Source of the DNA: Bradyrhizobium sp. CSS354
GTDB lineage: Bacteria > Pseudomonadota > Alphaproteobacteria > Rhizobiales > Xanthobacteraceae
DNA length: 64,000 nt
Reading direction: 5' to 3'
Assembly (NCBI RefSeq): GCF_029051725.1
Contig: NZ_JAACFU010000002.1
Location: 434,001 to 498,000 of the forward strand
Part shown: positions 48,325-57,434 of the stretch, piece after piece
Numbering within the stretch: position 1 is the first letter of the stretch
Layout: each line of letters begins with the position of its first letter
Program-made: the position numbers and the translations under genes
The notes under the pieces: generated by a model
What the model saw: only the letters and a program-made list of their open reading frames with translations
Databases searched by the model: none
Told to the model about the DNA's origin: nothing

Positions 48325-49062
48325 CTACCACTTCTCACCGAAGGGCCGGATTTCCAGCTCGAAGGTCCATGCGCTCTTCGGCTGCTGATAGAGCTGCCAA
48401 TAGGACGTCGCGACCGAGGCCGGCGGCATCAGTGCATCGGGATCGTCAAGCGCATTGGGCCCGAGTGCTTCCAGGCGACGCTGCCGAACCCACTCGGTAT
48501 CCACGCCGGAATCGATGATCAAGTGGGCGACATGGATATTCTTCGGGCCGAGTTCGCGCGCCATCGCCTGCGCCACAGCGCGCAGCCCGAATTTGGCGCT
48601 GGCAAAGGCGGCATAGCCGCTGCCACCGCGTAAGGAAGCAGTCGCGCCGGTGAAGAAAATGTTGCCCTGGCCGCGCGGCAGCATCAGCCGGGCCGCTTCG
48701 CGCCCGGCGAGAAAGCCCGAGTAGCAGGCCATCTCCCAGACCTTGCGGAACACGCGCTCGGTCGTGTCGAGAATTGGGAAGTTGACGTTGGCGCCGATGT
48801 TGAAGATGCAGACATCCAGAGGCGCGTGCTTGTCAGCGTCATTCAGGAAGGAGATGATCTCCTCCTCCTTGCGCGCGTCGAGTGAATGTGCGTGCACCTC
48901 GCCGCCGGCGGCCTCGATCTCCTTGACCAGCGGCGCCAGCTTGTCGCCGTTGCGGCGGCCCGCGAAGACGGTAAAGCCCTCGGAGGCAAATTTCTTGGCG
49001 ATCTCGCCGCCGATGAAATCGCCCGCGCCGATCACGGCGACGGTTGCATTTCTCTTTTTCAA
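48325..49062 (-). CDS. Atypical SDR-family protein (FxxxK)
   Basis: 245 residues. Cofactor motif VIGAGDFIGGEIAKKFASEG (about residue 10), then GRRNGDKL. The catalytic region reads GYAAFASAKFGL, so phenylalanine stands where YxxxK has tyrosine; a tyrosine does occur seven before the lysine, the spacing used by enoyl reductases of the FabI type. The C-terminus WTFELEIRPFGEKW is shared by the island's SDR group. It is the first gene of the six-gene acyl-CoA dehydrogenase operon. Confidence 0.85.
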   Translation of the reverse strand: MKKRNATVAVIGAGDFIGGEIAKKFASEGFTVFAGRRNGDKLAPLVKEIEAAGGEVHAHSLDARKEEEIISFLNDADKHAPLDVCIFNIGANVNFPILDTTERVFRKVWEMACYSGFLAGREAARLMLPRGQGNIFFTGATASLRGGSGYAAFASAKFGLRAVAQAMARELGPKNIHVAHLIIDSGVDTEWVRQRRLEALGPNALDDPDALMPPASVATSYWQLYQQPKSAWTFELEIRPFGEKW

Positions 49063-49563
49063 GGAACTTCTCCCGGTTAGGTTAGGCGCGCTGTGCGCAA
49101 AGCTGTTCTAGTGGCCCTGGAACGAGGAGCGCAATTTTGCGGCCGATGACGAGGCGCTCGTCCCCTCCCGTCTCGCTAGTACGCTGGTGAGGTTACCATG
49201 GGCAAAGGCGCAGTCATCAAGCGGCGTGGTTCGCTCCAAGCGTTTGGAAGCCTGGCGGCCGGCCGATCGATGGATGCGGCTCGCAACCCGACAGCAGTCT
49301 CGTCGAGGCCAAGCGCTTGCGACAGTTTCGCCACGACCAACCACCTCCCGCCTGAAGAACATCGACGCTTCCTCATCAATGCGCCTCGCGTCGAAACATG
49401 CGTTCTTTTTTAGAACTCGTCAATTGCTATTTTGCTCTCACAACCGGATCAGGAAATGGCAAGTTCACTGCCATAATCGCCAACCTGCGAGATCGCCGTT
49501 TACAACGCAGCTTCCTGCCATTACGCATAACGTATCAAATAAGAACTTATGGGAGGGGCGAGC
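49063..49563. other. Divergent promoter region between two SDR genes
   Basis: No gene is supported in these 501 bp. Operator copy 2 is at 49402-49423. Short antisense frames around 49110-49380 are not convincing. If the minus-strand promoter at the operator drives the SDR/acyl-CoA dehydrogenase operon, the leader would be over 300 nt long, which is unusual. Confidence 0.5.
49402..49423. promoter_or_regulatory. Island operator copy 2 between divergent SDR genes
   Basis: GTTC (49402-49405), 7 bp of TTTTTTA, GAAC (49413-49416), then TCGTCAA. Read on the minus strand, TTGACG is a -35-like box with the palindrome right after it. It lies 340 bp from the minus-strand SDR start and 140 bp from the plus-strand SDR start, so it may control both. 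Confidence 0.6.
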
Positions 49564-50307
49564 ATGGGAGAAAGTCGCGGGGTCGCGATGCTGGTCGGCG
49601 CGGGTGATGCCATCGGCGCTGCCGTTGCGCGGCGGTTTGCTAACGGCGGCTACACTGTCTGCATCTGCAGGCGCGATGCAGCCAAGTCCCAGGCGCTGGT
49701 GGATGAGCTCAGGGCGAAAGGCTGCGACATCCACGCATTCAGCGTCGATGCCCGCCAGGAAGCGGAGGTGCAGAAGCTGTTCGCGGACGTCGAACGCGAC
49801 ATCGGGCCGATCGAGATCTGTCTGTTCAATGCCGGATCGAACGTCAACAAGCCCCTGCTGGAGACCACCGAGAAGCTCTTCTTCAAAGCCTGGGAGCTGG
49901 CGTGCTACGCGGGCTTCCTGGTCGGACGTGAGGCCGCACGCGTCATGCTTCAGCGCGGACGCGGCACCATCTTTTTCACCGGCGCGACCGCAAGCATCCG
50001 CGGCAGCAAGGGGTTTGCCGCGTTCGCATCGGCAAAATTCGGTCTTCGCGCGCTGGCCCAAGCCATGGCGCGCGAGCTCGGGCCCAAGAACATTCACGTC
50101 GTCCATCTCATCATCGACGCCGGCGTCGATAGCGAAGCCATTCATCAGCGCATGAAGGCAGCCAAGGGGATCGAGGCCAGTGAAATCCCTCCCGACAGCC
50201 TGACCAAGACCTCCTCGATTGCGGAAGCGTATTGGTTTGCCCATCAGCAAAGCCGCGACGGCTGGACCCATGAACTCGATCTTCGCCCCTCTGTGGAGAA
50301 ATGGTGA
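49564..50307 (+). CDS. Atypical SDR-family protein (FxxxK)
   Basis: 247 residues. Cofactor motif LVGAGDAIGAAVARRFANGG (about residue 9). The active-site stretch reads GFAAFASAKFGL, with phenylalanine in place of the catalytic tyrosine. It ends WTHELDLRPSVEKW. It is very close in sequence to the divergent SDR at 48325 (shared LFNAGSNVN/IFNIGANVN, FFTGATAS, MARELGPKNIHV), so the two look like a duplicated pair. ATG 49564 has GGGAGGGG upstream. It ends 1 nt before the GST start. Confidence 0.85.
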   Translation: MGESRGVAMLVGAGDAIGAAVARRFANGGYTVCICRRDAAKSQALVDELRAKGCDIHAFSVDARQEAEVQKLFADVERDIGPIEICLFNAGSNVNKPLLETTEKLFFKAWELACYAGFLVGREAARVMLQRGRGTIFFTGATASIRGSKGFAAFASAKFGLRALAQAMARELGPKNIHVVHLIIDAGVDSEAIHQRMKAAKGIEASEIPPDSLTKTSSIAEAYWFAHQQSRDGWTHELDLRPSVEKW

Positions 50308-50308
50308 C

Positions 50309-50986
50309 ATGGGCGACAGTCCAGACCTCACTTTGTGGGGCGTCGGGACAAGCCGCACCGTTCGGCCGCACTGGGCGATGCACGAACTGGGCCTGCCCTA
50401 CGAGATCAAGCCGATCGGCCCACGGACCGGCGAGACCAAGACCGCCGAATACACCAAGCTCAATCCGCGCCAGAAGATTCCGCTGCTGCAGGACGGTGAC
50501 TTCCGCATCGGCGAGAGCGCCGCGATCGTCGCTTATCTGTCGCGCATGTACTCTACGCCGGAGCGCGCATTGATCCCTGAATCCACCCGCGACTATGCAG
50601 CGTGGCTGGAATGGTGCTTCTTCATCGTCACCGAGCTCGACTCGACCAGCCTGTATGTGATGCGCCGTCACAGCGCCGATGCGCTCGGCCCGATCTACGG
50701 CGTCGCACCGGAGGTCGTAGCTCAAGCCGCCGAATATTTTCGGGCGCAGCTTCGCCATGTCGAGGTCGCGCTGGCCGACGGCCGACATTTTATCATGGGC
50801 GAGCGATTCAGCAGCGCCGATATCCTGCTGACGACGTGCCTGGACTGGGCGGTCGCCTACGGTGTCGGCATCTGCGACAATGCGCTGCCTTATCTCGAGC
50901 GTATGCGAAGCCGGGAGGCTTACCAGCACGCGGCTGCGGCGAATGTTCCGGCAGCACCGATTACACCGGTGCCTGCCAAGGCTTGA
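50309..50986 (+). CDS. Glutathione S-transferase family protein
   Basis: 225 residues. The N-terminal thioredoxin-like domain has LWGVGTSRTVRPHWAMHELG (about residue 7), the conserved cis-proline region QKIPLLQDGDF (about 52) and GESAAIVAYLSR; the C-terminal helical domain follows, with FSSADILLTTCLDW (about 172). Such GSTs in catabolic islands often open rings, remove ether-linked groups or isomerise double bonds with glutathione. The start lies 1 nt after the SDR stop, so the two are co-translated. The catalytic residue is probably the serine or threonine in GTSRT. Confidence 0.88.
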   Translation: MGDSPDLTLWGVGTSRTVRPHWAMHELGLPYEIKPIGPRTGETKTAEYTKLNPRQKIPLLQDGDFRIGESAAIVAYLSRMYSTPERALIPESTRDYAAWLEWCFFIVTELDSTSLYVMRRHSADALGPIYGVAPEVVAQAAEYFRAQLRHVEVALADGRHFIMGERFSSADILLTTCLDWAVAYGVGICDNALPYLERMRSREAYQHAAAANVPAAPITPVPAKA

Positions 50987-51019
50987 TCGCCGATCGCCGG
51001 ACGAGGAAAGGGCGTCGGC

Positions 51020-52219
51020 CTAAACGGCCACGCGCAACGTGCGAGCAGCGACCATATCGTCGATCGCGCCATCATCGTAGCCAAGTTCGCGCAGTACCTC
51101 GCGCGAGTGCTCGCCCACGCGCGGGGCTGGGCCGCCGATCGCGGCCTGGTTGACCTCGAAGCGGGCCGCGGGCTTGGGCTGGCGCACACGGCCGACCTTC
51201 GGCTGATCGAACTCCGCGATGATCCCGCGCGCCACGACCTGCTCATTGTGGATGATCTCGCCGCGCCGCAGGATCGGCGCGCAAGGCACATCCGCGACGT
51301 CCAGACGCTCCAGCCATTCGGCGGTCGTGTGCTGGCCGATATACTCCGCCATCTTGTTGATGCGCGCCGTCGCATTGACCGAACGTGCCGAGGGGGTCGC
51401 GAACCGCGGATCTTTGGCAAGCTCGGCATCGCCGGACGCCCGGCAGAAGCCCTGCCATTCGGAATCGGAGATGGTGCCGGCCGTGATGTAGCCGTCGCTG
51501 GTCTTGAACACGAGATCCGGCCGGTCGTTGGGATCGGCGGCGGCGGCCTCGGCTCCGACCACGGTGTACTGCATCATGCCTTCCGGCCAGAGATAGGAAA
51601 TCATCGCGTCCAGCATCGCGACCTGGATATGATCCCCCTGCCCCGTCTTCTCACGCGCGTAAAGCGCGGCCGCCACGGCCTGCGCGGTGAACACGGCGGT
51701 GGTCTTGTCGCAAACGATGGTGCGGATCATCTGCGGGCGGTTTGTGACCGGCTGCGACTGGATATCGGCAAAGCCCGACAGGCCCTGAATAATTGGATCG
51801 TAGACGCGCTTCTTCACATACGGTCCGGTCTCGCCGACGCCGCTGATCGACACGTAGATCAGGCGCGGATGGCGCCGACGCAACTCTTCGACGCCGAGAC
51901 CGAGGCGCTCCATGGTGCCGGGGCGGAAGTTCTGCACCAGGACATCGGCCTGCGCGACCAGCTTGGCCAGCACCTCGCGCCCGGCCGTGCTCTTGACATC
52001 GATCGAGAGCGAGCGCTTGCCACGGTTCGACGAGATAAACAGCGCCGAGAATTCGCCATCCTTGTCGATAGTGGCACGGCTGCGACGGGTGATATCGCCG
52101 CCGATCGGCTCGATCTTGAGCACGTCGGCGCCCTGATCTGCCAGAAACATCGTCGCAAACGGGCCCGACACCACGCCGGTCAGATCGAGGACACGAACGC
52201 CGCCAAGCGGACCAGCCAT
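51020..52219 (-). CDS. Type III CoA-transferase (CaiB/BaiF family)
   Basis: 399 residues. N-terminal GGVRVLDLTGVVSGPFATMF with LADQGADVLKIEP, then NRGKRSLSIDVKS (about residue 70) and QNFRPGTMERLGLG (about 105) are hallmarks; the catalytic aspartate lies beyond residue 160. It moves CoA between acyl-CoA and a free acid without ATP. It converges with the GST gene (33-bp gap) and follows the DsbA-like gene by 86 bp. It may activate the substrate as an alternative to the AMP-forming ligases. Confidence 0.92.
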   Translation of the reverse strand: MAGPLGGVRVLDLTGVVSGPFATMFLADQGADVLKIEPIGGDITRRSRATIDKDGEFSALFISSNRGKRSLSIDVKSTAGREVLAKLVAQADVLVQNFRPGTMERLGLGVEELRRRHPRLIYVSISGVGETGPYVKKRVYDPIIQGLSGFADIQSQPVTNRPQMIRTIVCDKTTAVFTAQAVAAALYAREKTGQGDHIQVAMLDAMISYLWPEGMMQYTVVGAEAAAADPNDRPDLVFKTSDGYITAGTISDSEWQGFCRASGDAELAKDPRFATPSARSVNATARINKMAEYIGQHTTAEWLERLDVADVPCAPILRRGEIIHNEQVVARGIIAEFDQPKVGRVRQPKPAARFEVNQAAIGGPAPRVGEHSREVLRELGYDDGAIDDMVAARTLRVAV

Positions 52220-52305
52220 TGCACTCTCCCTGGATTTTTTTATGCCAACGGGCTGAGGTTAACTCTTCCCGCTGCCCCCCTCACCACGATCGCCCGGACA
52301 GGCAA

Positions 52306-52938
52306 CTAGCCGGTCTTGGAAACGGGCTGCCGGGTCTGTTTGACGATCGATTCCTCGACGTCCCGGAGTTGGTCCTTGCCGAAAAACATCTCCTTGCCGA
52401 CGAAGAATGTCGGCGAGCCGAAGACGCCGCGGCTGACGGCGTCATTGGTGAGCTCGATCAGTTTCTTCTTGACGTCATCCTGCTGCGCGCGCGCGACCAG
52501 CCTGTCGATGTCGATCCCCGAGGAAGCAAATGCACTCCGGAACACTTCGGGATCGTCCATCTTCTTGGGCTCCTCCCACATGTGATGATAGGCGGCACGG
52601 AAATAGGGCTCGAACACGCCTTCGAACTGGGCCGCGACGGCCCCGCGCATCAGCATCAATGTATTGACCGGAAAGAAGGAGTTTTGGCGAAATTTCGTGA
52701 TGTTGTGGCGCCGGATGAACCGCTGGGTTTCGAGCGCCTGGTATTCCGGCTTGTTCTTGATCCCGCGAAGCGAATCGAACGGCGACATGTTTCCGGTCGC
52801 CTTGTAGATCCCGCCGAGCAGGACCGGGACGTACTCGAATTTTACGCCCGTCCGCCGCTCGATCCCTGGGATGGCGACCTCCGCCAGATAGGCATTCGGG
52901 CTGCCGAAATCGAACTGGAATTCAACCTTGAGGGTCAT
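52306..52938 (-). CDS. DsbA-family 2-hydroxychromene-2-carboxylate isomerase-like protein
   Basis: 210 residues. Thioredoxin-fold start VEFQFDFGSPNAYLAEVAIP (about residue 4) with serine where DsbA has the CxxC motif, and the conserved GVFGSPTFFVGKEMFFGKDQ (about 170). This is the HCCA isomerase/GST-kappa group, which uses glutathione for cis-trans or ring-chain isomerisation. ATG 52938 has GGGAGAAAG upstream. It is the first gene of the operon with the CoA-transferase, under operator copy 3. Together with the GST at 50309 it suggests a glutathione-dependent step in the pathway. Confidence 0.87.
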   Translation of the reverse strand: MTLKVEFQFDFGSPNAYLAEVAIPGIERRTGVKFEYVPVLLGGIYKATGNMSPFDSLRGIKNKPEYQALETQRFIRRHNITKFRQNSFFPVNTLMLMRGAVAAQFEGVFEPYFRAAYHHMWEEPKKMDDPEVFRSAFASSGIDIDRLVARAQQDDVKKKLIELTNDAVSRGVFGSPTFFVGKEMFFGKDQLRDVEESIVKQTRQPVSKTG

Positions 52939-53019
52939 GACCGCTTTCTCCCGCAGAGCGTATTGGATGGTCAGGGACCGGCGATCCAATCGCATGGCTT
53001 GCCTGTTCTCACTTCTATA

Positions 53020-53040
53020 GTTCTAAAATCGAACTGTCAA
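53020..53040. promoter_or_regulatory. Island operator copy 3 between isomerase and HxlR genes
   Basis: GTTC (53020-53023), 7 bp, GAAC (53031-53034), then TGTCAA. On the minus strand TTGACA serves as -35, with TATAGA or an overlapping hexamer at the far side of the palindrome as -10. It lies 82 bp before the isomerase gene and 138 bp before the HxlR gene, so autoregulation is possible. Confidence 0.62.
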
Positions 53041-53177
53041 ATTTGACGGTATTTGTGCTGGTTTGACCAGTTCATCGGGTATTGTTTGGAATTCAGTACC
53101 TATCTAGAATGTTAGGGAAATGCAGCGACCTCGGCGGCGATTCGAGCGGGCCTTGCCGGGATGATTGGAGAGTACGG

Positions 53178-53690
53178 ATGAAGTGGAAAGAACTGGAGGA
53201 AGAGCCGTGTTCGATGGCCCGAACCATCGGCGTGATCGGCGACCGCTGGACCCTTCTGATCCTGCGCGAATGCTTTCTGCGCACGCGGCGCTTCGAAGGA
53301 TTCCAGTCGGCGCTCGGAATTACCCGTCATCTCCTCGCCGAACGGCTGAAGAAGCTGGTTCGGCAGGGCATCCTGCGCCGCATTCCCTACCAGGAGGCGC
53401 CCAAGCGTCACGAATATATCCTGACCCAGAAGGGCCTCGATCTTTATCCGATCATGATGGCACTCGTGCATTGGGGCGACACTCACATGGTCGACGAGCG
53501 CGGCCGGCCGTTGCTGCACCAGCATCGCAAGTGCGGAAAGGACTTCGATCCGGTCATCGTGTGCTCTGAATGCGGCGAGCCGCTCCTGGCCAAGGAGGTT
53601 CATACCCATCCAGGCCCAGGCGCCCAAAGCCTGCGGACGATCGCGGCACCTGACAAGCCGAAGGCAAAGCCGCGCCGCAGCGCCGCTTGA
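53178..53690 (+). CDS. HxlR-family transcriptional regulator
   Basis: 170 residues. The winged helix begins CSMARTIGVIGDRWTLLILR (about residue 11), with the recognition region FQSALGITRHLLAERLKKLV and the wing RRIPYQEAPKRHEYILTQKG. A C-terminal extension has CGKDFDPVIVCSECGEPL, two CxxC-like cysteines that might sense metal or redox state. ATG 53178 is chosen for GGAGAG at the right distance; the frame extends to 53082 without a good site. It is divergent from an operon bearing the island operator, so it is the first candidate for the protein that binds it. Confidence 0.88.
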   Translation: MKWKELEEEPCSMARTIGVIGDRWTLLILRECFLRTRRFEGFQSALGITRHLLAERLKKLVRQGILRRIPYQEAPKRHEYILTQKGLDLYPIMMALVHWGDTHMVDERGRPLLHQHRKCGKDFDPVIVCSECGEPLLAKEVHTHPGPGAQSLRTIAAPDKPKAKPRRSAA

Positions 53691-53723
53691 GCCAGCCACT
53701 GGCATCACGAACCGAGCGCATCC

Positions 53724-55526
53724 TCAGACTCGAATCACGGCTGCGTCGGGTTCGTTGCAGTGGAGACGGTCCGCTTGATCAGCCCGGTGTTTGAGCACAG
53801 CACGTTGATTGACATAGGCCTTGTCGGTGATTTCTCCCGCGGCCAACGAGGGCGGATCCTTCAGCAGGGTGAATGAGCAGATTTTTTCGCTGCTTCCAAC
53901 CGCCTCATTGTATTCCCGCAAGCGCTGCCTCAGGAATTCGATCACTCGGGGGTCGCAGGTCAAATCAGCAGCTGGCGCGTTCGAAATCCGCGCCGCCTCG
54001 GTCGGGTTCAGCCAGCATAGCAGCGCGCAGGCTTCACGGTTTTCTCCCGCAACGACAATGTCCAGCAGGACGCCGCACGTTGCGGCCAGGATGGCGGCAC
54101 GCATCGCTCCGATCGCAACCCAGGTGCCGTTCGCGAGCTTGAAGTTCTCGGAAATTCTGCCCGTGAAACGCAGACCAAGCTCCGGCATCTCGGGATCGAT
54201 AAACGACACGGTGTCGCCGATGCGATAGAACCCCTCCTCGTCGAAGGCCTTCTCGGTGAGATCGTCCCTGCCGAGGTAACCGGGGGTGACGTTGGGCCCC
54301 TTCACCCTGGCCTCGAAGGTGTCGGAAACAGGGATCAGTTTCAGCTGCACGCCCGGCGCGGGAAGGCCAATCTCGCCCGGCCGATCCGTTGCCCAATGGG
54401 TCGTGCTGATTGTCGGCGCCGTTTCGGTCGTCCCGTAGCCCGACATCACCGGAATCCGCCGGCCCGTGATCGACGAGGTCAACCGATAGAGTTTTTCGAG
54501 TGTGCCTTGTGAAATGGCAGCCCCAGCGTAGCTCAGTCGATCCAGCCGCTTGAAGATGCTCGCGCCGAGGCCGACGTCGTTCTCGATGGCATCGCACAAC
54601 AGATTATAGCCGGCGGGAACGTTGAACATCGCCGTCGGCGAGATCTCCTTGAGGTTCGCCACCGACTTGTGAAAGAGCTGAGGCAGCGGCCGGCCGTCAT
54701 CGATGTAGAGCGTGCCACCGTTCTTGAGAATGCCGTGAAGAATGACGTTGCTGCCCATCGTATGGTGCCACGGCAGCCATTCGACCTGAACCGGCGCCTC
54801 CGGAGGCGACACGAGCAGGCTCCCCATTTGCAGGGAGCTCGCCATCATGCGGTGCGTGTTCAGCACGCCCTTTGGCAGGCCGGTCGAACCGGAGGTGAAG
54901 AGAACTTTCGCAACGGCGTCGCTGGAGATTGCACCCGACGCACGCGTGAATCCGTCACGGTCCGTTCGATCCATCAGGACACGGAAGGGCGTCGTCTGCG
55001 GCGTGCCATCGACGCTGATCCAGGCCGAGTCTGCCAATTCGGGAATGGAACGGGCTGCAGAAAAATCGCGTCCACTCTGAACGAAAACGAAGTTTGGCCG
55101 CAGCACCTGCGCGATGTCCTTGAGGCGCGCAAGGCCGCCGGGCATCAGCGTGTAGTTCGGCGATATTGGCGCCAGAATGACGCCTATCGACATTGCCGCA
55201 AAGGAGATCACCGCATTCTCGATGGAGTTGCCCGAAAGCACGGCCAGCCTGTCAGTCGGCTTTGCGCCCATATCAATCAGGCTCTGGCCGACCGCCTGGA
55301 CCTGCGCCCATGCCTCGCCATAGGTGATCTCGTCCCATCCCCCTTTGGCATTGCGTTGCGCGAGGAATATTCTGTCCGGAACCGCGCTTGCCCAGCGCGG
55401 CAGAAAATCGGTGACGCGCCAGTCGCATGGCCCCAATTCGAGCGGCGACCTCAATATGAGCGTGCCGTCGATCCGACGCTCGACAGAGAGCTCCCTTGGC
55501 GCAAACGTCAATGGCCTCGTCGACAT
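53724..55526 (-). CDS. AMP-forming ligase, feruloyl-CoA synthase-like
   Basis: 600 residues, the longer size of the feruloyl-CoA synthase group. P-loop VLFTSGSTGLPKGVLNTH (about residue 200), the LPWHHTMGSN block (about 240), MSGYGTTETAPTIS (about 345) and the C-terminal DPPSLAAGEITDKAYVNQRA with the catalytic lysine are seen. ATG 55526 follows CAGGAG; the longer frame would start inside the binding-protein gene. It shares its transcript with the LivJ-type protein (55-bp gap), which suggests that this binding protein delivers the acid it activates. Confidence 0.87.
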   Translation of the reverse strand: MSTRPLTFAPRELSVERRIDGTLILRSPLELGPCDWRVTDFLPRWASAVPDRIFLAQRNAKGGWDEITYGEAWAQVQAVGQSLIDMGAKPTDRLAVLSGNSIENAVISFAAMSIGVILAPISPNYTLMPGGLARLKDIAQVLRPNFVFVQSGRDFSAARSIPELADSAWISVDGTPQTTPFRVLMDRTDRDGFTRASGAISSDAVAKVLFTSGSTGLPKGVLNTHRMMASSLQMGSLLVSPPEAPVQVEWLPWHHTMGSNVILHGILKNGGTLYIDDGRPLPQLFHKSVANLKEISPTAMFNVPAGYNLLCDAIENDVGLGASIFKRLDRLSYAGAAISQGTLEKLYRLTSSITGRRIPVMSGYGTTETAPTISTTHWATDRPGEIGLPAPGVQLKLIPVSDTFEARVKGPNVTPGYLGRDDLTEKAFDEEGFYRIGDTVSFIDPEMPELGLRFTGRISENFKLANGTWVAIGAMRAAILAATCGVLLDIVVAGENREACALLCWLNPTEAARISNAPAADLTCDPRVIEFLRQRLREYNEAVGSSEKICSFTLLKDPPSLAAGEITDKAYVNQRAVLKHRADQADRLHCNEPDAAVIRV

Positions 55527-55581
55527 CGAAAACGATCTCCTGAATTTCCGCGGACGGATAGAACGGCGGGCGGCGCCAGAT

Positions 55582-56781
55582 TCACTCGGATCTGGCATCC
55601 AGGACTTCTCCGAAGGCTTGCCACGTCGTGCCGGTCCAGCGCTGCAGCCGCATCTGCGTCCAGATCATGTTCTCCGTCTCGCTGGTGTTGACCTTGATCC
55701 CGGGCAGCGCAGTGGGAACGACGACATCTTTAAGGTTCTTCGCCTGTGCCAGAATATTCTTCCGCGACAGATCATCTCCGCATTGCCTCAGAATCTGCTC
55801 GAGCAGGACGCCTTGCTGATAGCCCGTCAGATAACTGCCGTTGGTGACATCGACGCCCGGGAGATATTTGTCGAGAAATGCCCGGTAGGCCTGCATGCCC
55901 GGGTCATCCTTCCATGTCTCGTCCAGGATATCCTTGTTGATCGTCCCGACCATCACGCCAACCGATTTGTCCAGGCCGGCCGGTGCAAGCGTGCCTCCGA
56001 CCGATCCGGACGGAAAATTGATGATCACGGTCGCCTTCCAGCCGATCACGGAAGCTTGGCGGATGGCCTGTGCCGCGAACTTGGGTGTCCCGGCAATCAC
56101 CAGCGCCTCGGCACCCGAGCTCTTCAGATTGGTAATCTGCGAGTCAATCGTCGGTTCGGTGACCTCATAGGAAGCGCTGACGACCTTGCGATCGAAATCC
56201 TTTCCGAGGAACGCCTTGAAGGCGCCGAGGTAATCTTTGCCGAGATCGTCGTTCTGATACAGGATGGCATATTTGGCGTTCGGCAACGTCCTCGTCAGGT
56301 ATTTGGCGTAGATTTTTCCTTCGTTGTCGTAGCTGACGAGACCCGTGGTGATCAGCGGGAAATTGGCGACATCCGTGAATTTGGACGAGCCGCTGACGAT
56401 GGCGACACTCGGTACCCCCTTGGCCTTCAGGTATTTTGCAGTGGCCGAGATGCCGGGCGTGCCGAGCTGGCCGAACATGAACGATACTTCGTCGCTTTCG
56501 ACGAGCTTGCGGACGTGCTCCACCGCCTTGGGAGGACTGTATCCGTCGTCATAGGCGATGTAGTTGATCTTGCGTCCGTTGACGCCGCCGCGGTCATTCA
56601 GGGCCTGAATGTAGGCCATAAGGCCCTTGCCCACCAAACCGATCGATGATGCCGGTCCGCTGAAGGGAAAAACCCCGCCGATCTTGATCTCGGTAGCAGA
56701 GATTCCCGGCTCGGAAGCGGCGAATGCGGGACCACTCAAGAACAGAGCCAGAGCCGCGACGATCTTCCATCTCACCAACAT
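55582..56781 (-). CDS. LivJ-type ABC transporter substrate-binding protein
   Basis: 399 residues. Signal peptide WKIVAALALFLSGPAFA, then ISATEIKIGGVFPFSGPASS. The type I periplasmic fold is supported by IAYDDGYSPPKAVEHVRKLV (about 75) and LYQNDDLGKDYLGAFKAFLG (about 170). This subgroup binds aromatic or other carboxylic acids as often as amino acids. ATG 56781 has GGGAGGACGAG upstream. It is the intact paralogue of the broken gene at 31542. No permease or ATPase genes for it lie nearby. Operator copy 4 is 166 bp upstream. Confidence 0.9.
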   Translation of the reverse strand: MLVRWKIVAALALFLSGPAFAASEPGISATEIKIGGVFPFSGPASSIGLVGKGLMAYIQALNDRGGVNGRKINYIAYDDGYSPPKAVEHVRKLVESDEVSFMFGQLGTPGISATAKYLKAKGVPSVAIVSGSSKFTDVANFPLITTGLVSYDNEGKIYAKYLTRTLPNAKYAILYQNDDLGKDYLGAFKAFLGKDFDRKVVSASYEVTEPTIDSQITNLKSSGAEALVIAGTPKFAAQAIRQASVIGWKATVIINFPSGSVGGTLAPAGLDKSVGVMVGTINKDILDETWKDDPGMQAYRAFLDKYLPGVDVTNGSYLTGYQQGVLLEQILRQCGDDLSRKNILAQAKNLKDVVVPTALPGIKVNTSETENMIWTQMRLQRWTGTTWQAFGEVLDARSE

Positions 56782-56946
56782 TGCTCGTCCTCCCAAACGT
56801 GCACCCTTTTCGGGTGTGCGGCTTTTGTTTTGTTGCGCCGGCGGCGGCTCGTCGCGCGTCCTTGCGAAGAGGCACGCGCTGAACGGGTCGAGCTGTAATC
56901 CGGCGCTTCGCGGCCGTTGCGCTCGGCCACCTTCGCGCAGACTACA

Positions 56947-56968
56947 GTTCTTTTTTTGAACTCGTCAA
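56947..56968 (-). promoter_or_regulatory. Island operator copy 4 within the LivJ promoter
   Basis: GTTC (56947-56950), seven T, GAAC (56958-56961), then TCGTCAA. On the minus strand TTGACG gives the -35 and TGTAGT, 16 nt on, a possible -10. It governs the LivJ-type and feruloyl-CoA synthase-like genes. Confidence 0.62.
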
Positions 56969-57119
56969 GCGATTAGATGCTCACGTGCCGGGACTCGGAC
57001 AAAGGGCCGCTCTCGCACTGGAAAGCTTTTGATCTATAATCGAGCCTGAAATGCCGCGTATTCGGCTATTCTGGGAGAGGATCGCTGGCGTATTTCCACG
57101 CTCCTGAAGATCCTTTTAC

Positions 57120-57134
57120 ATTCTGTTTTTGAAC
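57120..57134. promoter_or_regulatory. Degenerate island operator copy 5
   Basis: ATTC, 7 bp of TGTTTTT, GAAC, then TGTGAG: one arm has a base change and the GTCAA extension is lost. It lies 173 bp from copy 4. It could be an auxiliary site or a decayed promoter. Confidence 0.35.
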
Positions 57135-57244
57135 TGTGAGGCCGGTGCGAGGGCACGCAGTGCCTGGCTTATCTAAGCAGACACCCACCGCTGCACTGAG
57201 AGATTTGGCCGAGCCCTACTCGGCGGCCATTGCTGTTCGCAATT

Positions 57245-57379
57245 CTAAATTCTTGGCCGAACTCTCATAGAGTTCGTCCGGGGCTTGATCCGAAACCACG
57301 CGACGTAGAGCGCAGGAAGAAACAGCAGGTTCAGCACCGTTCCGACCGCCGTGCCGCCGATCAGCGTATAGGCCATCGG
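57245..57379 (-). pseudogene. C-terminal remnant of an RND (AcrB-type) efflux transporter
   Basis: A 44-codon open stretch reads PMAYTLIGGTAVGTVLNLLF, then LPALYVAWFRIKP and a TAG at 57245. This is the last membrane span and cytoplasmic tail of RND efflux pumps. Upstream sequence in the same direction does not continue the family, so about 1000 codons are gone. With the adaptor remnant at 57916 it marks a lost efflux operon. Confidence 0.8.
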
Positions 57380-57434
57380 ACAGGGTGACGGCCCGTTCGC
57401 GAACGGCCTTCGCGGAAAGATTGAGGTTCATTTA

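Larger units (their letters stand above)
56782..57244. other. Upstream region of the binding-protein operon
   Basis: No gene is supported. It holds operator copy 4 (56947-56968) and a degenerate fifth copy (57120-57134) about 170 bp further upstream, two sites that one dimeric regulator could bridge. The rest shows no clear structure. Confidence 0.5.

Noticed and set aside
49108..49380. Short minus-strand frames between the two SDR genes
   Set aside because: Arg/Ala-rich translations without a recognisable domain or ribosome binding site; treated as non-coding.
53044..53055. TGACGGTATTTG, the reverse complement of part of the dispersed repeat core
   Set aside because: Only 12 bp match and nothing around it resembles the repeat. 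It is more likely part of the HxlR promoter region or chance.
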